Source of the DNA: Dyella japonica DSM 16301
Lineage (GTDB): Bacteria > Pseudomonadota > Gammaproteobacteria > Xanthomonadales > Rhodanobacteraceae
Reading direction: 5' to 3'
Assembly: GCF_001010355.1 (NCBI RefSeq)
Contig: NZ_JPLA01000028.1
Span: forward strand, 37,707 to 101,706
Length of the DNA: 64,000 nt
Shown: positions 1-7,482 of the stretch, piece after piece
How positions within the stretch are numbered: position 1 is the stretch's first letter
Layout: every line of letters starts with the position of its first letter
Notes under the pieces: generated by a model
Told to the model about the DNA's origin: nothing
Seen by the model: the letters and a program-made list of their open reading frames with translations, nothing else
Databases searched by the model: none
Program-made: the position numbers and the translations under genes

Positions 1-82
1 CCCCAGCACTTGCTGCAAGAAGTAGCATGAAAATCGCGCAGACGAAGCCCGCGGGACGTGCACTTCCGCTCACTTTCTTCAT
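1..82 (-). CDS. 5' end of a secreted protein gene (runs off the window)
   Basis: Reading the minus strand from the ATG at 82 gives a 27-residue start with two lysines, a hydrophobic stretch (FMLLLAA) and AASAG, a typical Sec signal peptide. A ribosome binding site (GGGAG) lies just upstream. The rest is outside the window, so the function is unknown. The next repeat copy lies between this start and the DUF4279 gene, as elsewhere in this region. Confidence 0.6.
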   Translation of the reverse strand, partial: MKKVSGSARPAGFVCAIFMLLLAASAG

Positions 83-115
83 CGAGGCTCCCTTGTGCAC
101 TTCTCTCGAGAAAGC

Positions 116-139
116 GTCTGCTATGGGTCGGAAGCGGAC
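116..139 (+). repeat. Dispersed hairpin repeat, copy 1
   Basis: Stem GTCTGC/GCGGAC around the loop core GGGTCGG. It lies 29 bp past the stop of the DUF4279 gene. Confidence 0.85.
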
Positions 140-168
140 GTTTCCGGTTGCTTCCGGTAGCCGACCAC

Positions 169-582
169 TCAGTTTGATGCGTCGTAAATATCTAGATCCA
201 GCTCTATACCTCGCTCACCAAGCAGAAGCAGATGCCTTGGAAGAAGCAAGATTCCGGCATTGCCGGAGCCCATGAAGAGCCCACAGAAGAGATCTATGCG
301 ACAGGTCTTGCGGATCGCCGCCCAGGCCGCCAGGTCATTCGTCAATCTTCCAAAAAGTTCTTCGATCTGACCGCCCAGATCTTCCGGCTCTCTCGGCTCG
401 GCAATGAGGTTCCACATGCCTATCCTTGCCGTCCGGACCCGGCCACTGGACGCCCCAATGATCTCCTCGCCTTTTCGCTGCGCCTGAGTAGCTTCACTAC
501 CAAGTAACAGGCTGATTTCTTCCGGAACGAGCGAGTCCCCCATAACCCGAAGGCATGCCCGAGAACGTTCAAAGCACGGCAT
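169..582 (-). CDS. DUF4279 domain protein
   Basis: A 137-residue soluble protein. The N-terminal pattern LRVMGDSLVPEEISLLLG and the C-terminal GIELDLDIYD match the DUF4279 family, whose members often sit as orphan immunity-type proteins in polymorphic toxin regions. Between them lie GRVRTARIGMW and an amphipathic helix. The family's biochemical role is unknown. The ATG is preceded by CAGGAG at good spacing. No toxin partner is visible next to it. The family call rests on motif memory, not on a search. Confidence 0.65.
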   Translation of the reverse strand: MPCFERSRACLRVMGDSLVPEEISLLLGSEATQAQRKGEEIIGASSGRVRTARIGMWNLIAEPREPEDLGGQIEELFGRLTNDLAAWAAIRKTCRIDLFCGLFMGSGNAGILLLPRHLLLLGERGIELDLDIYDASN

Positions 583-613
583 ATCGCTCCTGACATCTTA
601 GGGTGATGAAAAG

Positions 614-637
614 GTCCGTTATGGGTCGAAAGCGGAC
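614..637 (+). repeat. Dispersed hairpin repeat, copy 2
   Basis: GTCCGT/GCGGAC stem with loop TATGGGTCGAA. It is 53 bp past the stop of the TonB-C-like gene. Confidence 0.85.
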
Positions 638-690
638 CTTAGCCCACTTCCCTCCCCGCGCTGCCCAAAACCATCTAAACATCCCCGCTG

Positions 691-1056
691 CTATGGGGAT
701 CGCACGCCTTGCTTATCCGCCGCGAATACCAGTGAAAATTCACGGTCATTGGCACTTGGTGGTCTAAAGCGATACCCCTTGAGAGCCTGCAAGGCTCCCA
801 TGTCCAAGGAGCGCACTCGTGAGCTCCTGCTCACGGCAACGTCAAATGGCACGCCTCTACCGTCAATCTTGAAGGTGACTCGAACACATGCGGGCAACGG
901 TTGCGCAACAAAGCCGTCAGGCGGAATGACCACTTTCGCTCGATGCTCAATCAGCGCCTCGGTTTCATTGATTATAGGCAGCCAATGATCACCGGTGCAT
1001 TCACGCCCAATCCCTGAGTCGGACAGTGCCAACATCAACCATAGGTAGTTGAGCAT
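691..1056 (-). CDS. Small protein with TonB C-terminal-like domain
   Basis: About 121 residues. The start at 1056 is preferred over an ATG 24 bp upstream because CGGAG lies at normal spacing before it. A short hydrophobic N-terminus (LNYLWLMLAL) suggests export. The segment VRVTFKIDGRGVPFDVAVSR, followed by LDMGALQALKGYRFRP, is the pattern of the TonB C-terminal domain found in energy-transducer proteins and in many small periplasmic proteins. There is no proline-rich linker and no ExbBD nearby, so a true TonB role is unlikely. Confidence 0.6.
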   Translation of the reverse strand: MLNYLWLMLALSDSGIGRECTGDHWLPIINETEALIEHRAKVVIPPDGFVAQPLPACVRVTFKIDGRGVPFDVAVSRSSRVRSLDMGALQALKGYRFRPPSANDREFSLVFAADKQGVRSP

Positions 1057-1133
1057 TGTTTGTCTCCGTGCTCCTTGCAAATGGGGCTGGATACAAACAG
1101 CCCATCTACCGCACCTTTTAGAGGATTCGGCAT

Positions 1134-1157
1134 GTCCGCTTCGGGTCGGAAGCGGAC
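1134..1157 (+). repeat. Dispersed hairpin repeat, copy 3
   Basis: Perfect GTCCGC/GCGGAC stem with loop TTCGGGTCGGAA. It is 53 bp past the stop of the next gene. Confidence 0.9.
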
Positions 1158-1210
1158 ACTGAGGGCGTCAAGCAAACAGGTCGACGCTTCATGCGGCCCA
1201 TCCAATGCCC

Positions 1211-1543
1211 TCATAACTTCTGCACGGCGCGATCGCACGCGCCTGCCATGAGTTCGGGGTGGTCGGTTGGTCCGAACGTAAATTTGCCGGTGTAGCGGTT
1301 GATAACGAACGTCATGCTTCCGGCTGTCCACGTGTACAGCGAGTCTTCGATTCTTACCGCTGACGGCGGCGTGGTATCAACCGTCCTGCTGATGGTGTCG
1401 ATGGACAGGGTGAGCTCTTTTGGCCCTTCGGGCGAATCAAAGTGACACGTCATCCTTACGATGGATGCATCCTGCGCCTGGGTGCTAAAGGCGAGCAGTG
1501 CAAGCAAACCACACCATGGTTTCCTAATCATCGACATCCCCAT
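1211..1543 (-). CDS. Small secreted protein, unknown function
   Basis: 110 residues with an N-terminal signal peptide (two basic residues, then GLLALLAFSTQAQ). The mature part has beta-rich alternation and two cysteines (MTCHFD near the start, GACDRA near the end) that could form a disulfide. Three in-frame ATGs lie within the first 15 bases, so the exact start is uncertain. I do not recognise the family. It is one of the single-gene units, each with a repeat copy behind it. Confidence 0.55.
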   Translation of the reverse strand: MGMSMIRKPWCGLLALLAFSTQAQDASIVRMTCHFDSPEGPKELTLSIDTISRTVDTTPPSAVRIEDSLYTWTAGSMTFVINRYTGKFTFGPTDHPELMAGACDRAVQKL

Positions 1544-1583
1544 TTGCTCATTAATTGCCTTCAGTCCCCAGGAAAGTCCTCAG

Positions 1584-1607
1584 GTCCGCTTCGGGTCGAA
1601 AGCGGAC
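1584..1607 (+). repeat. Dispersed hairpin repeat, copy 4
   Basis: Consensus copy with a perfect stem, only 8 bp past the stop of the following lipoprotein gene. Confidence 0.9.
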
Positions 1608-1615
1608 ATTCTTCC

Positions 1616-2038
1616 CTACTTACCCGCTTGTCCGTCTTGCGGAATGGTGTGGACGGTTATGGCAATCCCCGAAGCGAGAGCTGCCTGAAAATTCACCTTA
1701 GCTCCATACGGGTACGAAACATCAAGTGACATGTTCGAATTCCAGTGCATCTGTACTGCGGTGGCGCCTAGAGGGTAGGCGGACGCATTAGTCATCCCAA
1801 GAATCACAGTGGGATCTATGGTCCTGTTCGACGTCTGTTGCAGTTCAACTATGGTGGCAACGGCGTTAATTCCAGGTCCCGCAACCTGGTCCGTATGTCC
1901 CCTCGCAATCCAATGTCCGTCCGGTGACGAGGTGCTACCTGACCAGACAGTCACAGGCTCTCTGTCGCACCCAGCGGTCAACATGATGAGCAAGGCCGTG
2001 CATCCCGTCAGTGCCCTGCGCCCCATACCCGTATACAT
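1616..2038 (-). CDS. Small lipoprotein, unknown function
   Basis: 140 residues. The lipobox LTAGC follows a hydrophobic stretch, so it should be lipid-anchored. The body starts with SPDGHWIARGHTDQ and GPGINAVATIVELQQ, a pattern seen in small DUF-type lipoproteins of proteobacteria, but I cannot name a family. The ATG at 2038 has GAAGAGGA seven bases upstream. The open frame continues upstream only because it reads through a repeat copy, so the longer start is rejected. Confidence 0.6.
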   Translation of the reverse strand: MYTGMGRRALTGCTALLIMLTAGCDREPVTVWSGSTSSPDGHWIARGHTDQVAGPGINAVATIVELQQTSNRTIDPTVILGMTNASAYPLGATAVQMHWNSNMSLDVSYPYGAKVNFQAALASGIAITVHTIPQDGQAGK

Positions 2039-2096
2039 CGCCGTATCCTCTTCCGTTCGTCTCAACGAGCATAGGGGCCATCTCTGGCGGAACAAT

Positions 2097-2120
2097 GTCC
2101 GCTTCGGGTCGAAAGCGGAC
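2097..2120 (+). repeat. Dispersed hairpin repeat, copy 5
   Basis: Consensus copy, perfect stem, 15 bp past the stop of the next secreted-protein gene. Confidence 0.9.
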
Positions 2121-2135
2121 ATTAGATCCAGCCTG

Positions 2136-2654
2136 CTAAGGGTTGCTCCCGGGAAAAAATAGCCCTCGTTGGCCGCGCAACTCATACTCGTTGCTACCTC
2201 CAATGGGACAACTCTCGACGGAGACGACACCACGCGAGAGCGAATACGTAAATGTTGGCCGCCCACGATATTTGGGTGACCGACATGTGATTCGGTACAG
2301 ATCGCCTCCCGATTGTGCGACGCTTTGGCAGGACAATCCGTGATACTCCCACTGCTTCATCGGCATATTCTTCGGAACGACGATCTCCAGAAGACCGCCC
2401 GCGCAGTAGAAGGCTTCGTTACCGCACTCCTCGTAATTACCGACAAACCTGTCATCAATCGAGTCGATTCGAGTGCTCCTTTTGTCCTGGATCTCCACCC
2501 CGCGTCTTCCCACGTCGACGACGATGGCTACGTTGCTGGCCTTATCTGTTGCGGCATAAATAAACACCTTGGTCTGCTCGGCGCTGCGTGCTGCCGGCAC
2601 CAGCCCAAAGGTCAAAGTAACAATCAGGAAGGCAAGAGCGGCAAACCGTTGCAT
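2136..2654 (-). CDS. Secreted protein, unknown function
   Basis: 172 residues with a clear signal peptide ending near PAARSAEQ. The mature part is beta-rich and has six cysteines spread along it, which suggests disulfides in the periplasm. A GAGGG ribosome binding site precedes the ATG. No family recognised. It is transcribed toward repeat copy 5 and its neighbours are unrelated small genes. Confidence 0.55.
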   Translation of the reverse strand: MQRFAALAFLIVTLTFGLVPAARSAEQTKVFIYAATDKASNVAIVVDVGRRGVEIQDKRSTRIDSIDDRFVGNYEECGNEAFYCAGGLLEIVVPKNMPMKQWEYHGLSCQSVAQSGGDLYRITCRSPKYRGRPTFTYSLSRGVVSVESCPIGGSNEYELRGQRGLFFPGSNP

Positions 2655-2803
2655 GGCACCCTCGTCAAAGTTTGAAAGTGGACGCTACTCAGCCGTCATG
2701 CTGCCTATGGGGATTGAACCCCGCGTCGGTCTGCCTCAAACACCAGAGCATATTGGCCTCCCTTAGTGCCAGGTGGTCTAAACCGGTATTTCCTAAACAA
2801 TAG

Positions 2804-2827
2804 GTCCGCTATGGGTCGAGAGCGGAC
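2804..2827 (+). repeat. Dispersed hairpin repeat, copy 6
   Basis: GTCCGC/GCGGAC stem with loop TATGGGTCGAGA, 12 bp past the stop of the membrane-protein gene. Confidence 0.9.
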
Positions 2828-2839
2828 CTTCAGTTTGCC

Positions 2840-3214
2840 CTATCGCCCTGCAAACAACACGATAGCTCCGCAAGCCAGTGGAGCCGCCGCCATTCCCAGG
2901 GCAAAGCGGGCCCACGTACCTACGGGTCTTGGCAAAATGGAAATTGCCGTTCCTAGCAGTGCTGTCGTCGCATAGAACTCGAACGCGACAATCGGAATGG
3001 CAAAAAGGTAGGCAAGGCTGGTCCTATCGAGGGGCGATACAAACAGGCCGACGATGCACCCCACTACAAGAACAGTCAGAAGTGGCGCCAATGCCCCAAG
3101 AACGACGACGGCTTGAGGCCTCCAACGAGGGGAGGTCGAGGTCAACCAGACAAGCGCGATGGGAATCCCCAACTCCATGATTCCAGCCCCAATTGAGAGC
3201 ATGCCTTCGCTCAA
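2840..3214 (-). CDS. Small integral membrane protein, unknown function
   Basis: About 124 residues with four hydrophobic segments (GIMELGIPIALVWL; VVLGALAPLLTVLVVGCIVG; AYLFAIPIVAFEFYATTALL; FALGMAAAPLACGAIVLF). The TTG at 3214 has GGGAG at good spacing; an ATG 12 bases later is the alternative. No family recognised. It sits alone between two repeat copies. Confidence 0.5.
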   Translation of the reverse strand: MSEGMLSIGAGIMELGIPIALVWLTSTSPRWRPQAVVVLGALAPLLTVLVVGCIVGLFVSPLDRTSLAYLFAIPIVAFEFYATTALLGTAISILPRPVGTWARFALGMAAAPLACGAIVLFAGR

Positions 3215-3249
3215 CGCTATGTCTCCCTCTATGCCCAGGAAATCCGGAT

Positions 3250-3273
3250 GTCCGCTTCGGGTCGGAAGCAGAC
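3250..3273 (+). repeat. Dispersed hairpin repeat, copy 7
   Basis: One stem mismatch (GTCCGC/GCAGAC), loop core intact. It is 81 bp past the stop of the next gene. Confidence 0.85.
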
Positions 3274-3354
3274 ATTAGCAATGTCGCCCTAAAATCAGGC
3301 CGTCGGCGCAATTTGAGTGAGGAGGAAATGCTGAAATTTATAGGCTGGTACTTA

Positions 3355-3633
3355 TTAGTCGCGACCTGGCCAAGAGCCACTTGCGTGCCACTCACGAAGA
3401 TAGCCATTCGCCTGCTCCTCTGTGATCTCGTTATCAACGAGATCAAAATCACCCCTCATCCAACTGTCCAATAACGGGCCAACATCCGCCTCACTATCTG
3501 ACCAAGACCCGTCCCTTTTTGCGCGCCATACCACCCCAAGACCAAAGTCTTTCGGCGCGTCGGTAACGCTTCGAAAAATTTCTATGATGCTACTTATTGC
3601 GTAATTTGCGGCGAAATACTTGTAGTCGCTCAT
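3355..3633 (-). CDS. Small acidic cytoplasmic protein, unknown
   Basis: 92 residues starting MSDYKYFAANYA, with AAGAGA before the ATG. There is no signal peptide and no hydrophobic stretch. The C-terminal half is acidic and tryptophan-rich (LLDSWMRGDFDLVDNEIT, then YLREWHASGSW). The acidic, single-domain character resembles immunity or antitoxin-like proteins, but I recognise no family. No repeat separates it from the HD-domain gene upstream, so these two may form one transcription unit. Confidence 0.45.
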   Translation of the reverse strand: MSDYKYFAANYAISSIIEIFRSVTDAPKDFGLGVVWRAKRDGSWSDSEADVGPLLDSWMRGDFDLVDNEITEEQANGYLREWHASGSWPGRD

Positions 3634-3731
3634 GTGTTTCTCTTGGCTTCCCGATTCGCAGTGCGCCCGCACCTGTTACGCATCAAGCACTCGCTGTTTA
3701 CACCACTTTTAAAGGACGTTCTCAAGCTGGT

Positions 3732-4169
3732 TTATTCAGCCGTTCCAAGCAATATTGCCCGGACGACCTTGTATTCCTCAAGCCTCACATAGTCACGCTC
3801 TGTCGGCGCCGCTATCCGCGAAAGATCCATGTTCTCGGCGTTATCGGCTAGCTTTACGGCGAGTGCAATACGATCTTTCTTTGCTCTGCGTGCTGCCTCG
3901 GATCGGGATTCGCCCCTACGCTTCGTTAGCGCATCGACAGCAGCGAGCACTTCTTGCGAAAACCCCTCCGCGCCGAGAATCTCCAGAGTCATGTCGGAGT
4001 CCTCGACAACGTCGTGAAGCACTGCGACGATCCTCTCAGGCGTTGACTGCATTCGAAGCATCACGCGAAGCGGGTGGAGAATGTAAGGCTCGCCGCCTTT
4101 ATCGACCTGGCCCGCGTGTGCCGCAGCCGCAATTGCTATTGCGCGCTCGAGAGTCGCCATATCCTCCAC
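3732..4169 (-). CDS. Small HD-domain protein, alarmone hydrolase-like (MESH1/SpoT hydrolase type)
   Basis: 145 residues, the size of single-domain small alarmone hydrolases. The pattern AAHAGQVDKGGEPYILHPLR, then AVLHDVVEDSD (HD at about 52-53), LVDALTKR-like VDALTKRRG and LAVKLADNAEN matches the RelA/SpoT N-terminal hydrolase domain. There is no synthetase, TGS or ACT domain. The expected role is cleavage of (p)ppGpp or a related nucleotide in the cytoplasm. Start is GTG at 4169 or ATG at 4160. It is encoded alone in the repeat-rich region. Confidence 0.75.
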   Translation of the reverse strand: MEDMATLERAIAIAAAAHAGQVDKGGEPYILHPLRVMLRMQSTPERIVAVLHDVVEDSDMTLEILGAEGFSQEVLAAVDALTKRRGESRSEAARRAKKDRIALAVKLADNAENMDLSRIAAPTERDYVRLEEYKVVRAILLGTAE

Positions 4170-4216
4170 CCCTCCAAGTCAAACGTTTGCAGAGCTCATG
4201 TACCCGTTAAAGGAAT

Positions 4217-4240
4217 GTCCGCTCCGGGTCGAAAGCGGAC
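4217..4240 (+). repeat. Dispersed hairpin repeat, copy 8
   Basis: Perfect stem, loop TCCGGGTCGAAA. It is 99 bp past the stop of the seven-helix protein gene. Confidence 0.9.
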
Positions 4241-4339
4241 CTTACCGAATGTCCCGCGTGCGTTGAAGCAATGCCCGCCCGACCGCAGTGCGGAAAATCG
4301 GCTCGCACCACCGAATCTCCGCAACGAGGTTGTTAATTA

Positions 4340-5065
4340 TTAAATCGACTGGATCCACGCCAGCAACGTCTGGGTGGGTGGCGAAAACGCGACCGGGCCC
4401 GTCATCAGCATGCTGAGAAGAATGATACCAACGCCCCATAGATAGGCCGCGTGCACCCGGCCTCGCGTAAACAGGTCATATGCAGGTCCGGCAAGGGCGA
4501 ACAGCATGATCACCCCGAACATCACCATCGGTGCGGCACGCCCGAACGAGTCCATCGGCAACAACCGACCAATGCCAGGCCCGAGGATCGACACCGTCGC
4601 GCACACCATCAGTCGGCGATGCCAGTCCGCCTGGCGGCGAAGCTTCACGCCCGCCGTCACCAGTGAGCCAAACACCAGGATGCCGATGACGTTCATGGCC
4701 AGGAAAATGGCCGGTGGGAAAAAGGATGGCACCAGCTTGTTGTGTATGGAGACGAAGGTCGCGGTGAAACCCAGGACCACCATGGCCGCCGCAAGGATCG
4801 CGCCGGCTAAGCCGAGGCGTCGATGAAGCCGGATCGATCCGCGAAAGACCAGCGCTGGCTGCACCACCAGCAGCACGAGCCACAGCGAGAAGATCACGCC
4901 GTGAACCTGGAGAAGCACAGGCAAGCTTGGTGACGCCGTGAAGTCGTCTGGAACGGTGCGGGAGAACCCCCCGATGATGACGGCAGCCATCACCAGCGAC
5001 AGGATCAGGTAGAACGCCGATCGCGTCCTAGGGGCCGCGCGAGCGGACACGTCGATGCTGGTCAT
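4340..5065 (-). CDS. Multi-pass membrane protein, unknown function
   Basis: 241 residues with about seven membrane segments. A conserved-looking motif HGVIFSLWLVLLVVQPAL is followed by a basic loop (RLHRRLGLAG), a layout I associate with uncharacterised membrane proteins of Xanthomonads and Sphingomonads. GGGAGG at five bases before the ATG at 5065 decides this start over one 12 bases upstream. No substrate can be inferred. It is more GC-rich than its neighbours. Confidence 0.6.
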   Translation of the reverse strand: MTSIDVSARAAPRTRSAFYLILSLVMAAVIIGGFSRTVPDDFTASPSLPVLLQVHGVIFSLWLVLLVVQPALVFRGSIRLHRRLGLAGAILAAAMVVLGFTATFVSIHNKLVPSFFPPAIFLAMNVIGILVFGSLVTAGVKLRRQADWHRRLMVCATVSILGPGIGRLLPMDSFGRAAPMVMFGVIMLFALAGPAYDLFTRGRVHAAYLWGVGIILLSMLMTGPVAFSPPTQTLLAWIQSI

Positions 5066-5254
5066 TACACCTCCCAATATCGAACACCCCCGGCAAGAAT
5101 CCTAACTGACACGGCTCGCCGCGGACAGGCATCGAGCGTTGAAACAAGCGAACCGAACGCTCTATATCGAAAGTAGACGCTGTCGTCCTGTCAGCTATTG
5201 CGGCTCAGCGGACATCCCCATCCGAATAGTGCGGTAATTGGTGGGCAGAGAACC

Positions 5255-5278
5255 GTCCGTACCGGGTCGGGAGCGGAC
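5255..5278 (+). repeat. Dispersed hairpin repeat, copy 9
   Basis: GTCCGT/GCGGAC stem with loop ACCGGGTCGGGA. It is 6 bp past the stop of the small open frame. Confidence 0.85.
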
Positions 5279-5284
5279 CTTTGT

Positions 5285-5419
5285 TTAGCTACCAGATTGA
5301 CTGTCGCTATGAGACTTTTCAAATTTGCGAGCAATGGCAAACGCGCGATGGCGAAGGTGCTGCGGGAACCGCGCGGTATCTGCCACCGCATCTAGCAGGC
5401 GGACAATGTCTCGATCCAT
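5285..5419 (-). CDS. Possible 44-residue protein
   Basis: A short frame beginning MDRDIVRLLDAVADTARFPQ. GGGGAG lies five bases before its ATG, and a repeat copy sits 6 bp past its stop, the same geometry as at the longer genes here. It is helical and charged with no hydrophobic segment. It could be a real small gene or the 3' remnant of a larger one. Support is only contextual. Confidence 0.35.
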   Translation of the reverse strand: MDRDIVRLLDAVADTARFPQHLRHRAFAIARKFEKSHSDSQSGS

Positions 5420-5718
5420 GGGGCTCCCCGTTCGAGCCATTCCACCGCAAGGTTGGGCCAACAGGGAGTCGGTGTCGGCACTTTCTTGATACATGCACAC
5501 CAGCGAAGTCGGATATGTGAGCGTGGCTGAGCTAAAATCAGACCGACCCACCCGTGAGCTCGATTTCCGGATGACCGGCGAAAACGGTAGATGAGCAACG
5601 CTCGCCGCCAGGCGCGGCGCATACCGACAACATAGACGTCGGCCTGGTCCCCGCCAGGATCACAAATTGACAGATGCAACGCCCAAGGGCCACGGGGCGC
5701 GGCACCACAGGACAAGCA
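5420..5718 (+). other. Non-coding gap before yehS
   Basis: About 300 bp without a convincing gene. It should hold the promoter of yehS and that of the small minus-strand frame. I see no clear palindrome or repeat copy in it. Confidence 0.4.
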
Positions 5719-6192
5719 ATGATCAACAACGACGTGCTACGAAGCGTTCGCTACATGCTCGATCTCAGCGACAACAAGGTTGTCGAGATCACCAAGCTGT
5801 CTGATGCCGACATCCCGATTGATAAATTGGCCGTGCAAGCGTTCTTAAAGAAGGACGATGAAGAGGGGTATGCCGAGTGCAGCAACCAGGTACTCGCACA
5901 CTTTCTTGATGGTTTGGTCTTTTACTATCGCGGTAAAGATGAAAGCCTCCCGCCACGACCGATTGAAAAACGCGTCACCAACAACGTGGTGATGAAAAAG
6001 CTTCGTGTCGCTTTCCAGCTCAAGGATGTCGACATGCACCAAGCTTTCCAGGATGCCGGATTCCCGATCTCCAAGCCGGAACTCACTGCCCTATTCCGCC
6101 AGCCCGGCCACAAGAATTTCCGCCTTTGCGGGGACCAGGTGCTTCGAAACTTCCTTAAGGGCTTGACCCTGCGCGTACGGGGAAACGGCTGA
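5719..6192 (+). CDS. yehS: DUF1456 family protein YehS
   Basis: 157 residues. It is made of two similar halves: NNDVLRSVRYMLDLSDNKVV paired with VTNNVVMKKLRVAFQLKD, each followed by a helix and an F.R or FLKK region ending in a conserved cysteine-bearing segment (YAECSNQVLAHFLDGL; FRLCGDQVLRNFLKGL). This duplicated layout is that of the DUF1456/YehS family, cytoplasmic proteins of unknown role. The internal ATG at 5719 matches the family N-terminus; the open frame starts 45 bases earlier. A strong hairpin terminator follows. Confidence 0.85.
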   Translation: MINNDVLRSVRYMLDLSDNKVVEITKLSDADIPIDKLAVQAFLKKDDEEGYAECSNQVLAHFLDGLVFYYRGKDESLPPRPIEKRVTNNVVMKKLRVAFQLKDVDMHQAFQDAGFPISKPELTALFRQPGHKNFRLCGDQVLRNFLKGLTLRVRGNG

Positions 6193-6210
6193 AGGTACCC
6201 GACACATAAG

Positions 6211-6254
6211 GGGACGGAGGTAGTTATCGTCAAACAACTACCTCCGTCCCTTTT
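6211..6254 (+). terminator. Hairpin terminator behind yehS
   Basis: A perfect 15-bp stem (GGGACGGAGGTAGTT and its complement) closes a 10-base loop and is followed by TTTT. It starts 18 bp after the yehS stop. The same arm sequence recurs at 7392-7443, so this may also be a mobile hairpin element reused as a terminator. Confidence 0.8.
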
Positions 6255-6305
6255 GTCTGCCCGCCTACCGCCACAGCCCGGAGCAAACGGGTCGTGCGTT
6301 TGCCC

Positions 6306-6620
6306 TCAATCAACTAGCGGACGATAAGCGCGCACCACAGGCTTCGCCCTTTCCAGATCGTACCGCGCCTGAAGTGCCAGCCAGTAAAAGGCGGTGGTGT
6401 CGAAAGCCAGGGATAGCCGAATGGCGATCTTGGGGGTGATCGGGTGGGTGTCAGCGATGAAGGCTTTGATCTGATTGGAGGGTATGCCGGTGCGGCGGGC
6501 GAGTTGGGCGGGGTTGAGGGCGCTTGGAATCAGGTAGGCGTGCAACAGGATGTCGCCGGGGGCTCGCAGCGGTTGCGAGGGGTCCACTTCCGAGTGCGGG
6601 GTGAGCTGGATCAGTTCCAT
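6306..6620 (-). CDS. higA: HigA-family antitoxin, apparently without a toxin gene
   Basis: 104 residues. The core PGDILLHAYLIPSALNPAQL, then ARRTGIPSNQIKAFI, ITPKIAIRLSLAFDTTAFYW and LQARYDLE is the XRE-type helix-turn-helix of the HigA/VapI addiction-module antitoxins. These bind and repress their own operator and neutralise a HigB RelE-type mRNase. The normal order is higB then higA, but no HigB-like frame lies upstream (6621-6760). It is therefore an orphan, or the toxin has decayed. Confidence 0.8.
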   Translation of the reverse strand: MELIQLTPHSEVDPSQPLRAPGDILLHAYLIPSALNPAQLARRTGIPSNQIKAFIADTHPITPKIAIRLSLAFDTTAFYWLALQARYDLERAKPVVRAYRPLVD

Positions 6621-6760
6621 AGTGGTTCCTCCCTGTCGGACACGGCCGCGCAGCGGCTCAGGCGCTTACAGCGCTCCGTGTCAGTGAATGCTTGGCGGCT
6701 TCGTCGGTGATCGCCTGAGTGCAGCGCATCGCCGTGCCGGCCGATGCGCCGCCACGGCGA

Positions 6761-7105
6761 TCAGCGGAGGCGTGTGGTGTTCATTCGAGACTCGTCACTG
6801 AGCACACGGACGTACTGCTGCAGGCAGTTGATGGCCGTGCCCAGACTGGCCGTGACGGCCACGGGAAGCGGCAATGGCAGCGGCCTGCCAGGGAATCCCC
6901 GTGCCTGTGCGTGTCGACATTGCTCGCTGTCGACACGCAGGCGCGTGAGGGCGAGCACCGCCAGAGCGATGTCACCACGAGTGCCATGACGCAGGGTTTC
7001 GGGCCATGCCACAGCGGTGAATGCCGGGTCGCGAGGAGGAGGAGTGAGGGTGTCGTCAGGGGGGACGGACGAGCGAATGCGTACCGTATGATCGCGGGTA
7101 GCCAT
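6761..7105 (-). CDS. Hypothetical protein, unknown
   Basis: 114 residues from the ATG at 7105, which has CGGAGTT at good spacing. It starts MATRDHTVRIRSSVPPDD. The second half is leucine, proline and arginine rich. No family recognised. It lies upstream of the orphan higA on the same strand with a 140-bp gap, inside the interval bounded by the two related GGAGGTAG hairpins. Confidence 0.4.
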   Translation of the reverse strand: MATRDHTVRIRSSVPPDDTLTPPPRDPAFTAVAWPETLRHGTRGDIALAVLALTRLRVDSEQCRHAQARGFPGRPLPLPLPVAVTASLGTAINCLQQYVRVLSDESRMNTTRLR

Positions 7106-7391
7106 GATCAACTCCGAAGAAGTTGTTGATGGTTAGCGGGTCGTGGGTGTTACAAGCACCTACGGCCCGCGCCTCATGACTTAGCAGTCATGGTCATTCG
7201 CGAGACTCTGAAACAAGACTGCGCGAGTGACTGGCCGACCCTAACAAGTAGGGTTGGCATCGTCTGTCAGGAATGAGCGAGATGGATGTCCGTGTGGCCG
7301 CAGGCGAGCGTGAGGGCTCGGGACTGGCATAACGGCAGCGCCCTTTTCGTTGAAAGCAGAAGAGAGAAGGCGACCTTCAACGAGCAGACGT
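7106..7391. other. Non-coding interval with small hairpins
   Basis: No gene is supported here. The interval contains short palindromes: ATGACT-tagc-AGTCAT near 7178-7193 and CGTTGAA/TTCAACG near 7348-7382. It should hold the promoter of the 114-residue gene. Confidence 0.4.
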
Positions 7392-7443
7392 GACGGAGGT
7401 AGTCAGTTCCAGCAATGGCGGCGCGATTTAACTACCTCCGTCC
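7392..7443. repeat. Second copy of the GGAGGTAG hairpin
   Basis: GACGGAGGTAG and its complement CTACCTCCGTC surround a 30-base loop, with the same arms as the terminator behind yehS. The loop differs. The two copies bracket the orphan higA module. Confidence 0.7.
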
Positions 7444-7482
7444 CGTTTGGCAGTTGGATTACACCTACGCGCCCCCGCCTCG

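Noticed and set aside
2700..2762. A tRNA-like T-arm (GGGGATTGAACCCC)
   Set aside because: Only the T-arm-like string is present. No acceptor stem, anticodon or D-arm fits around it.
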